In this document: positions 16,034 through 25,508 of the stretch, one piece after another
Layout: each line of letters starts with the position of its first letter
Numbering within the stretch: position 1 is the first letter of the stretch
Assembly (NCBI GenBank): GCA_045577695.1
Contig: JAZNIW010000010.1
Span: forward strand, 1-37,783
DNA length: 37,783 bases
Origin: UMGS1279 sp045577695
GTDB taxonomy: Bacteria > Bacillota > Clostridia > Oscillospirales > Acutalibacteraceae
Reading direction: 5' to 3'
Program-made: the position numbers and the translations under genes
Notes under the pieces: generated by a model
The model's database searches: none
Told to the model about the DNA's origin: nothing
Seen by the model: only the letters and a program-made list of their open reading frames with translations

Positions 16034-18208
16034 ATGCCTTCGATTGCCCAAATCATTGCCGAAGAAAAACGCCTTCACCCCGACCACGTCACCAACATTT
16101 TATCTCTGTTAGATGAGGGGAACACCGTCCCCTTTATTGCGCGTTACCGCAAGGAAATGCATGGCTCGATGGATGACCAAACGATTCGGGCCGTAGCCGA
16201 CCGCGCCCAACAACTGCAACATTTGCAAAAACGCAAGGAAGAAGTTCTATTATCCATTGAAAAGCAAGAAAAACTAACCGACGAACTACGCGTTTCCATT
16301 GAGGCCGCCGCCACCTTAGCAGCGGTGGAAGATTTATACCGGCCCTACAAACAAAAGCGCCGCACCCGTGCCACCGTTGCCAAAGAAAAGGGGTTAGAAC
16401 CCTTAGCTGCTGCCTTGTTGGATCCGCAAAACCAAACCGACCCATTGATTTTAGCGTCCGATTTTGTGGATATCGAAAAAGAGGTCAACACCCCCGAAGA
16501 GGCTTTAGCCGGCGGAGGGGACATTATTGCCGAACAACTTTCCGACCATGCCGAAATTCGACGACTTTTAAAAGAATGGATGGTAAAGCGCGGTCAACTC
16601 CATTCCACTGCTGCCACGGAGGAGGACAGCGTCTACCGTCTGTATTATGATTTTTCCGAGCCGATCCAAAAGATACAAAGCCACCGCATTTTGGCGGTCA
16701 ACCGTGGCGAAAAAGAGGGCTTTTTAAAAGTTTCGGTCTCGGTGGATAAAGCCGAAGGGTTGCGCATTTTAACCGCTCGTCTGCCCCGAAAGAAGGCCGC
16801 CTACCAAGTGTTTTTCGATGCCGTGGCCCAAGATGCTTATGACCGTTTGATTTTTCCCTCGGTTGAACGAGAGATCCGCTCGATGTTAACCGACTCGGCC
16901 ACCGAGCAAGCCATTCGTATGTTTGGCGCCAACCTAAAACCGCTTTTACTGCAACCGCCCCTGCGTGAGCGAATCACCTTGGGTTTTGACCCCGCCTACC
17001 GCACCGGTTGTAAAATTGCCGTGGTAGATGCCACCGGAAAAGTATTGGATACCACGGTGGTCTACCCCAATCCGCCCCACAACAAAAAGCAAGAGGCTGC
17101 CAACATCTTAACCTCCCTTATACAAAAACACGGTGTGACCGCCATTGCCATTGGCAACGGTACCGCCTCCAAAGAATCGGAGATTTTTGTGGCCGAACTG
17201 ATACAATCTCTACAGGGCGTTTCCTACGCGATGGTTAACGAAGCGGGTGCCTCGGTTTATTCGGCCTCAAAACTCGGGGCCCAAGAATTCCCCGATTTTG
17301 ACGTATCGCTCCGCAGCGCCGTTTCGATTGCCCGCCGTCTGCAAGACCCCTTGGCTGAACTGGTAAAAATCGACCCAAAATCCATCGGAGTGGGACAATA
17401 TCAACACGATATGCCCGAGGCCCGTCTTAACGAAACCTTAAATGGCGTGGTAGAAGATTGCGTTAATGCCGTTGGGGTAGATTTAAACACCGCCTCTCCC
17501 AGTTTGCTCACCCGCGTGGCCGGGCTCAACAGTTCAATAGCCAAAAACATCGTGGCTCACCGCGAAGAAAACGGTGTCTATACCGACCGCAAAGCCCTGC
17601 TCAAGGTGCCGAAATTGGGTGCCAAAACCTTTACCCAGTGCGCCGGATTTTTGCGCATTGTAGGCGGAAAAAACATTCTTGACAACACCGGCGTTCACCC
17701 CGAAAGTTATCCCGCAGCCGAAACCCTGCTTTCCACCCTCGGCTATACGAAACAAGAAGTAGCCGAAAATAAACTGGCCGATTTGCCTCAAAAGGTGGAA
17801 GACTACGGCGCCGAAAAAATGGCCAAGCATTGCCAAATCGGTCTGCCCACCTTGTTGGATATGATAAAAGAACTGCAAAAACCGGGCCGTGACCCACGTG
17901 AAAACTTGGCCAAGCCGGTTCTTCGCACCGATGTGCTGGATATGAGCGACTTAAAAGCCGGTATGATTTTAGACGGTACGGTGCGCAACGTCATTGACTT
18001 TGGAGTATTTGTCGACATTGGGGTGCACCAGGATGGACTGGTGCATATTTCGGAAATTTGCAACCGCTTTATTAAGCACCCCAGCGAAGTGTTGACGGTA
18101 GGTGATGCGGTGAAGGTAATGGTTCTCTCGGTCGATGTCGCCAAAAAACGCATTTCGCTGAGCATCAAACAAATAAACCAAGCCCAAAAGGCCGCCAACG
18201 AAGGATAG
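16034..18208 (+). CDS. tex: Tex-family S1 RNA-binding protein
   Basis: 724 residues with the full Tex layout: N-terminal helical domain (EGNTVPFIARYRKEMHGSMD), YqgF/RNase H-like fold (TLGFDPAYRTGCKIAVVDAT), helix-hairpin-helix units (LNTASPSLLTRVAGLNSS and LLKVPKLGAKTFTQCAGFLR) and a C-terminal S1 domain (about 645-715, VIDFGVFVDIGVHQDGLVHI). Tex binds nucleic acids and affects transcription elongation and stress responses. The start has AAGGAGAATC. A HAD phosphatase follows after 8 bases, probably in the same transcript. Confidence 0.95.
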   Translation: MPSIAQIIAEEKRLHPDHVTNILSLLDEGNTVPFIARYRKEMHGSMDDQTIRAVADRAQQLQHLQKRKEEVLLSIEKQEKLTDELRVSIEAAATLAAVEDLYRPYKQKRRTRATVAKEKGLEPLAAALLDPQNQTDPLILASDFVDIEKEVNTPEEALAGGGDIIAEQLSDHAEIRRLLKEWMVKRGQLHSTAATEEDSVYRLYYDFSEPIQKIQSHRILAVNRGEKEGFLKVSVSVDKAEGLRILTARLPRKKAAYQVFFDAVAQDAYDRLIFPSVEREIRSMLTDSATEQAIRMFGANLKPLLLQPPLRERITLGFDPAYRTGCKIAVVDATGKVLDTTVVYPNPPHNKKQEAANILTSLIQKHGVTAIAIGNGTASKESEIFVAELIQSLQGVSYAMVNEAGASVYSASKLGAQEFPDFDVSLRSAVSIARRLQDPLAELVKIDPKSIGVGQYQHDMPEARLNETLNGVVEDCVNAVGVDLNTASPSLLTRVAGLNSSIAKNIVAHREENGVYTDRKALLKVPKLGAKTFTQCAGFLRIVGGKNILDNTGVHPESYPAAETLLSTLGYTKQEVAENKLADLPQKVEDYGAEKMAKHCQIGLPTLLDMIKELQKPGRDPRENLAKPVLRTDVLDMSDLKAGMILDGTVRNVIDFGVFVDIGVHQDGLVHISEICNRFIKHPSEVLTVGDAVKVMVLSVDVAKKRISLSIKQINQAQKAANEG

Positions 18209-18216
18209 GATGAAAA

Positions 18217-18930
18217 ATGATACAACTGATTTTAACCGATTTTGACGGAACTCTTTTTAAAAAAAACGGCGGCGAATTGTCGGCCGAATTTATTCAAAAG
18301 ATGATCAATTTAACCAACCGCGGTTGCCTGTTTGCCATCAACAGCGGTCGACCGTATGGGACACTGAAAGAATTTTTGCGTCCTTTGCTTTCCCGCACCG
18401 TATTCATCGCCAACGACGGAGCGGAGATTATGTATAAAAACTGTCTGCTTTATAAAAATCCGGTTGACAAGCGGGTAGCCCTGGCGCTCTGCCATGCCGC
18501 CGCCGATTTAAAAGTACCCACCTTTTGTGCCCTCAGAGAACGAAATTTGCCAATCGAGCCCGAACAACATTCTAACCACACCCTATTTGGGGAAGAAATT
18601 TATAAACTGATTTTTTTAAAAACCAAAGACATTGCAGCAACCAACCAGCTCAAATCTTCAGCCAAAGAAAAGGGACTCCGTATCTGTTATGAAGACGAAA
18701 CCTATTTGGAATGTTGTAACGCCACGGCCGATAAGGGGGTAGCCACCGCCTTTTTAAAACAAAAATTCGGCATTACCAAAAACATTGCCGCCTTTGGTGA
18801 TACCGCCGCTGATTTCCCAATGTTTGACGAGGCTGACCACGTTTATTTAATGCGTCAAGCCAATCACCTAACTTATGCAGGAGCCACCGTAATTGATAAA
18901 ATGCAAGAATATATTGTCAACCATTTTTAA
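18217..18930 (+). CDS. HAD-superfamily Cof-type phosphatase
   Basis: 237 residues, HAD class IIB. Motif I is DFDGT with Asp8 and Asp10, motif II the Ser of INSGRPYGT, motif III Lys173 (DKGVAT) and motif IV GDTAADFPM (Asp195, Asp199). These enzymes hydrolyse sugar phosphates, flavin mononucleotide or pyridoxal phosphate; the substrate here is not deducible. The ribosome binding site is GAAGGATAGGATG. It follows tex closely and is likely co-transcribed. Confidence 0.88.
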   Translation: MIQLILTDFDGTLFKKNGGELSAEFIQKMINLTNRGCLFAINSGRPYGTLKEFLRPLLSRTVFIANDGAEIMYKNCLLYKNPVDKRVALALCHAAADLKVPTFCALRERNLPIEPEQHSNHTLFGEEIYKLIFLKTKDIAATNQLKSSAKEKGLRICYEDETYLECCNATADKGVATAFLKQKFGITKNIAAFGDTAADFPMFDEADHVYLMRQANHLTYAGATVIDKMQEYIVNHF

Positions 18931-19018
18931 AATTCACCATTTCTTTACACTTTTTTCCATCTTCGGTGCTAAACTATAAACCGATTATACCATTTTTAAC
19001 AAAAAGAAGGTCGTTATT

Positions 19019-20908
19019 ATGCGTAAAAAACAATTTAAGTCAGAATCCAAACGTCTACTGGAATTGATGATTCACTCCATCTACACCAACCAAGAAATTT
19101 TCTTGCGAGAACTGCTCTCCAACGCCAGTGATGCCATTGACAAATTCCACTATATTTCTCTTACCGACCAAGAAGCCCGTGCCAAGCGGAGCAAGGGTGA
19201 AATTTCCATTTCCTTCGACACCGACGCCCGCACCCTCACCATTTCGGATAACGGACTTGGTATGACGGCCGACGAATTGGAAGAAAACCTTGGCACGATT
19301 GCCAAAAGCGGCTCTTTGCAATTTAAAGAGGAACTGGAAAAACAAGAAAAAAGCGACAACGACATTATTGGTCAATTCGGCGTCGGTTTTTATTCTGCCT
19401 TTATGGTGGCCGATTCCCTAACCGTTATCAGCCGCTCGTACAAGGAGGATTCCTCCCACATTTGGCAATCCAACGGGGTGGACGGCTACACCATTGGCGA
19501 AAGCGAGAAAAAAGAAGTTGGTACCGATGTTATTTTACACCTAAAAGCCGATACCGAAACCGAACATTATAGCGAATATTTAAGCGAATACCGGCTAAAA
19601 CACCTGATCAAAACCTATTCTGACTACATTCGCCACCCCATCAAACTGCCTGTAACCAAATACCGAGAAGTAGGTGAAGGTGAGGAGAAAAAAACCGAAT
19701 CCTACACCGAAATCGAAACGGTCAACAGTATGGTTCCCATCTGGCAACGCAGCAAAAGTAAGGCCCCCGATGCCGACTGTTTTGCCTTTTACAAAGAAAA
19801 ATTTCACGATTATACCGACCCGCTTTCGGTTGTTCGCATCCACGCCGATGGGCTGGTTTCCTACAAGGCTATGCTTTTTCTTCCGGCCAAAGCCCCCTAT
19901 GATTATTTTACCAAAGAATATCAAAAAGGGTTGGCGCTTTACTCCAACGGTGTGATGATTATGGAATCCTGCGCCGATTTGCTGCCGGAGCATTTTCGTT
20001 TTGTAAAGGGCGTGGTGGATACCGACGATTTATCGCTGAATATCTCGCGCGAAATGTTGCAACAAACATATGAACTCAAAACCATTGCCACCAATATCGA
20101 AAAGAAAATCAAGGCCGAACTGAAGCGTTTGTTGCAGAAAGATTTAGAAACCTATCAAACCTTTTTCAAGGCCTTCGGCCTACAACTCAAATACGGCATC
20201 GTCAGCGACTACGGAAGCCATAAAGACGACCTGCAAGATTTACTGCTCTTTTATTCGGACCGTGAGGAAAAACCGGTTACCTTAAAGGACTACATCTCTC
20301 GTATGAAGGATGATCAAGAGGCCATTTACTACTCTTGTGGTGATACCGTTGCGGCCGCTGCCGGTATTCCGGCCGCCGCACTGGCCAAGGAAAAGGGATA
20401 CGAAGTGCTTTTCCTTACCGACGAGGTTGACGAGTTTGTGATGAAAACGCTCATGACCTATGGCGAGAAAAAGATTTGTTCAGTTTTGGATGAAGAAAAC
20501 GGCCTCATTTCCAAAGAAGAACAACAAAAAGCCGAAGAGCAAACCCAAGAGAAAAAAGAGGTTTTAACCTTTGTTAAAGAAGCCTTAAACGGCCAAGTCG
20601 CCGAAGTGACCTTGGTTGGCACTTTGCAAGATTATGCCGCCTCGCTCAACGCCAAAGGCGGCATAACCTTGGAAATGGAAAAATACTTCGCCGCTATGCC
20701 GGGTGAAAACCATCCCAAAGCAGAGCGCGTATTGGAACTGAATCCCGAACACGCCGCCTTCAAGGCATTGGAAGCCAACTACAAAGAAAACCCGGCGCAA
20801 GCCAAAAAGTATGCCGAATTGTTGTTAGGTCAGGCCAAATTGACGGCCGGTCTCCCGCTGGAAGACCCCTTTACCTTCTGCCGATTGGTCAGTGAATTAA
20901 TGAAATAA
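19019..20908 (+). CDS. htpG: Hsp90-family chaperone HtpG
   Basis: 629 residues, the normal length. The N-terminal GHKL ATPase domain shows FLRELLSNASDAIDKFHY, DNGLGMTADEL, GTIAKSGS and GQFGVGFYSAFMVAD. The middle domain has GVVDTDDLSLNISREMLQ. The C-terminal dimerisation domain is present but the family MEEVD tail is absent, as expected in bacteria. It is an ATP-dependent cytosolic folding chaperone. The site AAGAAGG precedes the ATG. I see no CIRCE-type operator upstream. Confidence 0.96.
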   Translation: MRKKQFKSESKRLLELMIHSIYTNQEIFLRELLSNASDAIDKFHYISLTDQEARAKRSKGEISISFDTDARTLTISDNGLGMTADELEENLGTIAKSGSLQFKEELEKQEKSDNDIIGQFGVGFYSAFMVADSLTVISRSYKEDSSHIWQSNGVDGYTIGESEKKEVGTDVILHLKADTETEHYSEYLSEYRLKHLIKTYSDYIRHPIKLPVTKYREVGEGEEKKTESYTEIETVNSMVPIWQRSKSKAPDADCFAFYKEKFHDYTDPLSVVRIHADGLVSYKAMLFLPAKAPYDYFTKEYQKGLALYSNGVMIMESCADLLPEHFRFVKGVVDTDDLSLNISREMLQQTYELKTIATNIEKKIKAELKRLLQKDLETYQTFFKAFGLQLKYGIVSDYGSHKDDLQDLLLFYSDREEKPVTLKDYISRMKDDQEAIYYSCGDTVAAAAGIPAAALAKEKGYEVLFLTDEVDEFVMKTLMTYGEKKICSVLDEENGLISKEEQQKAEEQTQEKKEVLTFVKEALNGQVAEVTLVGTLQDYAASLNAKGGITLEMEKYFAAMPGENHPKAERVLELNPEHAAFKALEANYKENPAQAKKYAELLLGQAKLTAGLPLEDPFTFCRLVSELMK

Positions 20909-20926
20909 AAAGATATATCGTAATAA

Positions 20927-20985
20927 AAATACCTTGGCGGTGATTTGCGTAGTCTAATCACCACCAAGGTATTTTTCTTTTTTAT
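20927..20985. terminator. bidirectional terminator between htpG and hydF
   Basis: AATACCTTGG and CCAAGGTATT, with an inner GGTGATT/AATCACC stem (20927-20974), followed by TTTTCTTTTTT on the plus strand and preceded by A-rich sequence that gives T-rich DNA on the minus strand. It separates two convergent genes. Confidence 0.75.
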
Positions 20986-22172
20986 CAAAACTCCCCAAAA
21001 GGTTCTAACGAACGGTCTAAAATACCATTCATGGCAGCCAAAGCCATACCGTAGTTGGTCATGGGGACGGAGTGTGACGCCGCTACCCCCATACGAGATT
21101 TCATTTCACGTTCGTTTAGCATACAACCGCCACAATGAATTACCAAGCGGTATTCTTCCACCCTTTCGGGAAATTCGGTGCCGGAGGTAAAGTGAAACTG
21201 AGGTTGTTGGCCGGTAACTTTTTCAATCAATCGCGGCAGTTTTACGGTGCCGATATCGCCGCATTGACGATGATGTGTACACCCCTCGCTAATCAACACC
21301 TTATCGCCGGTTTTGATCTTTTTAAGAGTGGCCGCGCCCTGCACCAAGGTGGCCAAATCGCCCTTATAGCGAGCAAATAAAATAGAAAATGAGGTCAATG
21401 GTACATCGGGCGGCAACAAGGTTGAAACCTCACCAAACACCTGCGAATCGGTAATCACCAAGCGAGGCGGCGCGTTTAGTGCCGAAAGGGTGCTTTTCAG
21501 TTCGCTCTCCCGTGTAACCAATACCGTCACGCCGGCCTCTAGCAATTCCCGAATGGTTTGTTGTTGGGGCAAAATTAGACGACCTTTTGGTGCGGATTCA
21601 TCAATCGGCACCACCAGCACCACCGTATCGCCCCGTTGCACCAAATCGGCCACCAACGGTTTTTGGTTTTCCGCATTGCGCCCGATGGCAGCGATTTTTT
21701 CCTTTAATTCCTTTACCCCTTCTTTGGTTTTGGCGCTGACAAAAAGGGTGTCGGCGGTGTTCTTTGGCGGTGTCTCTAATAAATCGGACTTATTGGCCGC
21801 AATAATATAAGGTATCTTTTTTTCCCGAAACAACGAAAGCAGTGTTTCTTCTTGTTCATTTAAAACGGTCCTCGCATCTCGCACCAGCACTGCCACATCG
21901 GTTTTTGCAAGAGCTTGGCGGGTACGTTGAACACGAAGTTCGCCCAGTTTTCCTTCATCATCGATACCGGGGGTGTCCAATATTACCACCGGCCCCAAAG
22001 GCAATAACTCCATTGCCTTTCGAACAGGGTCGGTCGTAGTTCCTTTCACGGAGGATACTACCGAAAGGTTTTGTCCCGTAACTGCATTAACCAAACTGGA
22101 TTTACCGGAATTTCTGAGCCCAAAAAAACCGATATGCACCCGTTCGGCCGATGTTTTCTCTTGTAAACTCAT
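20985..22172 (-). CDS. hydF: [FeFe]-hydrogenase maturation GTPase HydF
   Basis: 395 residues. The GTPase domain has G1 GLRNSGKS (18-25), DTPGIDDEG and NKSD. The C-terminal cluster-binding domain keeps CTHHRQC (298-304) and HCGGC (Cys347, Cys350), the [4Fe-4S] ligands. HydF is the scaffold on which the 2Fe subcluster is built before transfer to the hydrogenase. It is the last gene of the hyd maturation operon, 11 bases after hydG. Confidence 0.95.
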   Translation of the reverse strand: MSLQEKTSAERVHIGFFGLRNSGKSSLVNAVTGQNLSVVSSVKGTTTDPVRKAMELLPLGPVVILDTPGIDDEGKLGELRVQRTRQALAKTDVAVLVRDARTVLNEQEETLLSLFREKKIPYIIAANKSDLLETPPKNTADTLFVSAKTKEGVKELKEKIAAIGRNAENQKPLVADLVQRGDTVVLVVPIDESAPKGRLILPQQQTIRELLEAGVTVLVTRESELKSTLSALNAPPRLVITDSQVFGEVSTLLPPDVPLTSFSILFARYKGDLATLVQGAATLKKIKTGDKVLISEGCTHHRQCGDIGTVKLPRLIEKVTGQQPQFHFTSGTEFPERVEEYRLVIHCGGCMLNEREMKSRMGVAASHSVPMTNYGMALAAMNGILDRSLEPFGEF

Positions 22173-22183
22173 AGCACTTCTCC

Positions 22184-23632
22184 TTAAAAACGGAAATCGC
22201 GACGGTTGGACGCCTTAATTTGCGCAATATTCTCGTGGGCGATTTTTTTCACCCGTTCGGCCGGAATTTTTTCCAACTCTTTTTCAATCAATCGGAATCC
22301 GATTTCGCGGGTTTTGTCGCTGGCGTAGTCTACCAAATATTCTGTCAAGGTCATTAGCGCATTGGGGTGACAACAGTTTAAAATCTGTCCGTTTTTGCAA
22401 AGTGCCATAAAACGGTCACCCGTACGTCCTTCGCGGTAACAAGCCGTGCAAAATGAGGGGATAAATCCAAGTTCCATTAGCCACGCCACCACTTCATCTA
22501 AGGTTCGTTGGTCCGAAACGTCAAACTGTTCCGAATCGTGAGGACGTTCCTCCTCGGTGTAGCCGCCGACCGACGTGCGAGAGGCGCCACTGATTTGGGA
22601 AATACCGAGGGAAAGAGCCTTGCCGCGCACCTCTTCGCTTTCGCGGGTGGAGATGATCATACCGGTATAGGGTACAGCAATACGAATACAGGCGATAATC
22701 TTTTGGAAAATTTCGTCCGAAATACCGTTATCAAAAGCATTAGGGTCGATATCGTCTGCACGTTTCAGGCGCGGTACGCTTATGGTATGCGGGCCGACGC
22801 CGTGCACCATCTCCAAATGTTCGGCGTGCATTAACAGTCCGGCAAACTCATATTTGTAGAGTTCCAACCCAAACAACACGCCCAAACCAACATCGTCAAT
22901 GCCGCCCTCCATGGCGCGGTCCATCGCCTCGGTATGGTAGGCATAATCGTGTTTGGGGCCGGTGGGATGCAGTTTCAAATAACTTTCTTTGTGGTAGGTT
23001 TCTTGAAAGAGAATATAGGTACCAATGCCGGCCTCTTTCAGTTTGCGATAATTCTCCACCGTAGTGGCAGCAATGTTGACATTCACGCGACGAATGGCGC
23101 CGTTTTTGTGTTGAATGCTGTAAATGGTATCAATACACTCCAAAATATATTCAATGGGGTTATGAACGGGGTCTTCACCGGCCTCAATGGCCAATCTCTT
23201 ATGCCCCATATCTTGCAAGGCGATAACTTCTTGTCTTACTTCCTCTTGAGTGAGTTTTTTGCGGCAAATATGCTTGTTTTTATAGTGATAGGGGCAGTAA
23301 ACGCATCCATTAACGCAATAATTCGAAAGATATAGAGGGGCAAACATTACAATACGATTGCCGTAAAAAGCTTGCTTGATTTCCTCCGCCAAGCGGTACA
23401 TTTCCCCCACCTTTTCGGGAATTTCGCAGGCCAACAACACCGAGGCCTCGCGGTGGGTCAGTCCGGCACAGTGATAGCCTCCCTCGGTCTTTTTGGGACG
23501 CGCCTTTTCCAGCAAAGCATCAATCAATTCCACGTTGTTTTTGTTTTCTTCGGCATAGCGAATCGTATCTAAAATTTCGGCATCATTGATGAATTCTTCG
23601 GCCTTTAAAGATTTGGGATTATAATTACTCAT
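22184..23632 (-). CDS. hydG: [FeFe]-hydrogenase maturation radical SAM enzyme HydG
   Basis: 482 residues; cleaves tyrosine to make the CO and CN ligands of the H-cluster. The radical SAM motif CX3CX2C is at Cys106, Cys110, Cys113 (NYCVNGCVYCPYH). The C-terminal second cluster motif CTACYREGRTGDRF with the later ILNCC is present. The start at 23632 fits the family N-terminus and has AAAGGAAC upstream; the frame opens 24 bases earlier inside hydE. It overlaps the end of hydE by 8 bases. Confidence 0.95.
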   Translation of the reverse strand: MSNYNPKSLKAEEFINDAEILDTIRYAEENKNNVELIDALLEKARPKKTEGGYHCAGLTHREASVLLACEIPEKVGEMYRLAEEIKQAFYGNRIVMFAPLYLSNYCVNGCVYCPYHYKNKHICRKKLTQEEVRQEVIALQDMGHKRLAIEAGEDPVHNPIEYILECIDTIYSIQHKNGAIRRVNVNIAATTVENYRKLKEAGIGTYILFQETYHKESYLKLHPTGPKHDYAYHTEAMDRAMEGGIDDVGLGVLFGLELYKYEFAGLLMHAEHLEMVHGVGPHTISVPRLKRADDIDPNAFDNGISDEIFQKIIACIRIAVPYTGMIISTRESEEVRGKALSLGISQISGASRTSVGGYTEEERPHDSEQFDVSDQRTLDEVVAWLMELGFIPSFCTACYREGRTGDRFMALCKNGQILNCCHPNALMTLTEYLVDYASDKTREIGFRLIEKELEKIPAERVKKIAHENIAQIKASNRRDFRF

Positions 23633-24719
23633 TTTCTTTGTTCCTTTCTTGGACATTTGTTGTTGCCGTATACTCTTTTTTATCGCCGCGCGCCGTTACC
23701 ATACGGTAACCGATGGCCTTTAACTCACGGTCTAATTTCTCCTTGCCTTCGGCCGCTTCTTCGTCGGTGGCAATTTTATTTTCATACAGCTCATACTTTT
23801 TTCTTACCGCCTTGGGGGATAAATTTGGCATCACCACGTTAGCACCTGCCAGAATGCCGGCCTCACGTCCTCCCTTACAAATGGTACCAAGCGCGGTGGT
23901 GGCCGGCAATAACAAGCCGGGGTCAATCAACCGCACTATGGAAAGCAAGTATAACGTTTGTTTCACATCACCTGACGGCTTATCGGCAAAGGGAGTGGCG
24001 GCGTGGGTAATGTATGGTCCAATGCCGCACATAGCGGGTTTGAATTCTTCGATGAATTTTAAATCTTTCGCCAAGGTCGAGGGCGTTTGATAGGGCGAAC
24101 CAACCATAAAGCCGCACCCGACCTGATACCCCAACTGTTTTAAATGGTGTAAACATTCCATCCGTCTCTCAAAAGAAAGCGGGGCGGGGTGTAATGCTTG
24201 GTAGTGTTTCTTATCCGCCGTTTCGTGGCGAAGCAAATAACGGTCGGCGCCGGCAGCTCTTAAGGCAGCGTAACTCTGATAACTTCTTTCTCCCAACGAT
24301 AAGGTAATCGCGCAATCGGGGTAGCGCCCCTTGATTTCCCGTAGCAAGGCACAAAGCACATCATCGTTGTAATAGTCATCCTCGCCCCCCTGCAAAACAA
24401 AGGTGCGAAATCCCAAATCGTACCCCGTTTGACAGGTTTCTAATATTTCTTCTTTGGTTAAACGATAGCGGCTGCAACCTCGATTCGAGCGCCGAATACC
24501 ACAATAGTAACAATCGTTTTTGCAGATATTGCTAATTTCAATCAGCCCCCGAACATACACGTCCTTTCCGTAGACGGCCTGTCGCTTAACTACCGCCTTT
24601 TGAGCCAACAGTTGCGCCGTTTCTTCGGTTTGCGCGCAAATCAACTGCTCATACTCGGATAAAGTGAGGCTTTGCTCCCGCTCTAATTTTTCAATAAGTT
24701 GAATGATTTTATTCTTCAT
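23625..24719 (-). CDS. hydE: [FeFe]-hydrogenase maturation radical SAM enzyme HydE
   Basis: 364 residues. CX3CX2C at Cys66, Cys70, Cys73 (SNICKNDCYYCGI). HydE is needed for the bridging dithiolate part of the H-cluster. It sits between the TM1266-like gene (overlap 11 bases) and hydG (overlap 8 bases), showing translational coupling through the operon. Confidence 0.95.
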   Translation of the reverse strand: MKNKIIQLIEKLEREQSLTLSEYEQLICAQTEETAQLLAQKAVVKRQAVYGKDVYVRGLIEISNICKNDCYYCGIRRSNRGCSRYRLTKEEILETCQTGYDLGFRTFVLQGGEDDYYNDDVLCALLREIKGRYPDCAITLSLGERSYQSYAALRAAGADRYLLRHETADKKHYQALHPAPLSFERRMECLHHLKQLGYQVGCGFMVGSPYQTPSTLAKDLKFIEEFKPAMCGIGPYITHAATPFADKPSGDVKQTLYLLSIVRLIDPGLLLPATTALGTICKGGREAGILAGANVVMPNLSPKAVRKKYELYENKIATDEEAAEGKEKLDRELKAIGYRMVTARGDKKEYTATTNVQERNKENE

Positions 24720-24969
24720 AAGATGTCACATTCGAGTAAGCGGTTTTCACGCTCACCTTCTCCAATTTCCCAATTTTTCCCGCAAGGGCAGAAATCACGT
24801 CTTGCGGCGCGTCGATAGCCACCGACAAAATACTGATATTTCGCTCACGATAGGGAATCCCCATACGACCGATAATATATGTTCCATAATCGTGCAGCAA
24901 ACGGTTAAGTTCCTCGACCGCCGCCTTATCTTCTACAATAATCCCCATTACAGCCACTCTCATTCCCAT
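24709..24969 (-). CDS. TM1266-family putative regulator of the iron-only hydrogenase system
   Basis: 86 residues with a ferredoxin-like/ACT fold pattern (VAVMGIIVEDKAAVEELNRL, YIIGRMGIPY, ISILSVAIDA) resembling the NikR C-terminal domain but without a DNA-binding domain. The family is recognised by its constant position next to hydE, as here. It might sense a ligand and act on the maturation machinery. It opens the hyd operon, with ribosome binding site AAGGAGAATGTT. Confidence 0.85.
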   Translation of the reverse strand: MGMRVAVMGIIVEDKAAVEELNRLLHDYGTYIIGRMGIPYRERNISILSVAIDAPQDVISALAGKIGKLEKVSVKTAYSNVTSYEE

Positions 24970-25095
24970 AACATTCTCCTTTTTTATAATAAAAAATGGC
25001 TACACCAACTCCTTGGGTGTAGCCATTTTTTCTCTTTTATATACGGCCTCTTTCCCTCAGAGTTCGCGATTCGCGTCGTCTTCCTGTCAGATTAC
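24970..25095 (-). promoter_or_regulatory. structured 5-prime leader of the hyd operon with terminator-like hairpin
   Basis: The minus-strand leader of about 125 bases first contains a compact candidate three-way junction (CGCG-AAT-CGCG and CTCT...AGAG stems closed by ACG/CGT, about 25034-25072). It then has a strong hairpin, AAATGGCTACACC / GGTGTAGCCATTT (24995-25027), followed at once by TTTATTATAAAAAAGGAG. The T-rich end is terminator-like and lies directly before the ribosome binding site. This layout fits transcription attenuation or a riboswitch. I could not match it to a known class. Confidence 0.45.
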
Positions 25096-25099
25096 CAAA

Positions 25100-25128
25100 A
25101 GAATAGCACATTTTTATCAAAAAATCAA
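25100..25128 (-). promoter_or_regulatory. promoter of the hyd maturation operon
   Basis: Minus strand TTGATT (25128-25123), 17 bases, TGC-TATTCT (extended -10; hexamer 25105-25100). The predicted start is near 25093. Confidence 0.5.
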
Positions 25129-25220
25129 GGGGTAGCTCGCAAAAGGTGGGGGGAATTTTTCCCTTTTTTATGATTGAATAAATCTGCCGAAATAGAAATT
25201 ACAAAAAAGGAGGTATCACT

Positions 25221-25508
25221 ATGGCAACCTTTGTTCCTAGCCTGATTTCTGCCGCCGGTTCGGTTTTGGTGGGGATTTTATCCCTTTTCGGGGTGATGAT
25301 AACCACCCAACGTTCCAACCGCGATATTACCCAAAAAATTGCCGTGGCACAAGCCGTAACCGATACCGAAATCAAGGAACTCACCCGTGAAGTGCGGGAA
25401 CAAAATCATTTGGTAGAGCGACTACCTGTGTTGGAAGAAAAACTGCTTTTCTCCGACCGTCGCCTAACCGAACTGGAAAACCATATGAAAGGAGGTTTTC
25501 CCTCTTGA
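25221..25508 (+). CDS. small membrane/coiled-coil protein of a phage-type lysis cassette
   Basis: 95 residues. A hydrophobic segment (SLISAAGSVLVGILSLFGVM, about 7-26) is followed by a charged helical region (DTEIKELTREVREQNHLVER) likely to form a coiled coil, ending KGGFPS. This layout is common in small proteins encoded just before holins in Gram-positive phages. The ribosome binding site AAGGAGGTATC is strong. Its stop overlaps the TTG start of the holin. Confidence 0.7.
   Translation: MATFVPSLISAAGSVLVGILSLFGVMITTQRSNRDITQKIAVAQAVTDTEIKELTREVREQNHLVERLPVLEEKLLFSDRRLTELENHMKGGFPS

Noticed and set aside
18931..19018. CIRCE or CtsR operator upstream of htpG
   Set aside because: No TTAGCACTC inverted repeat or CtsR heptad is present; no clean -35/-10 pair could be chosen.
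24970..25095. Known riboswitch classes (TPP, SAM, preQ1, ZTP, fluoride, c-di-GMP)
   Set aside because: The conserved core sequences of these classes, as I remember them, are not visible in the leader.
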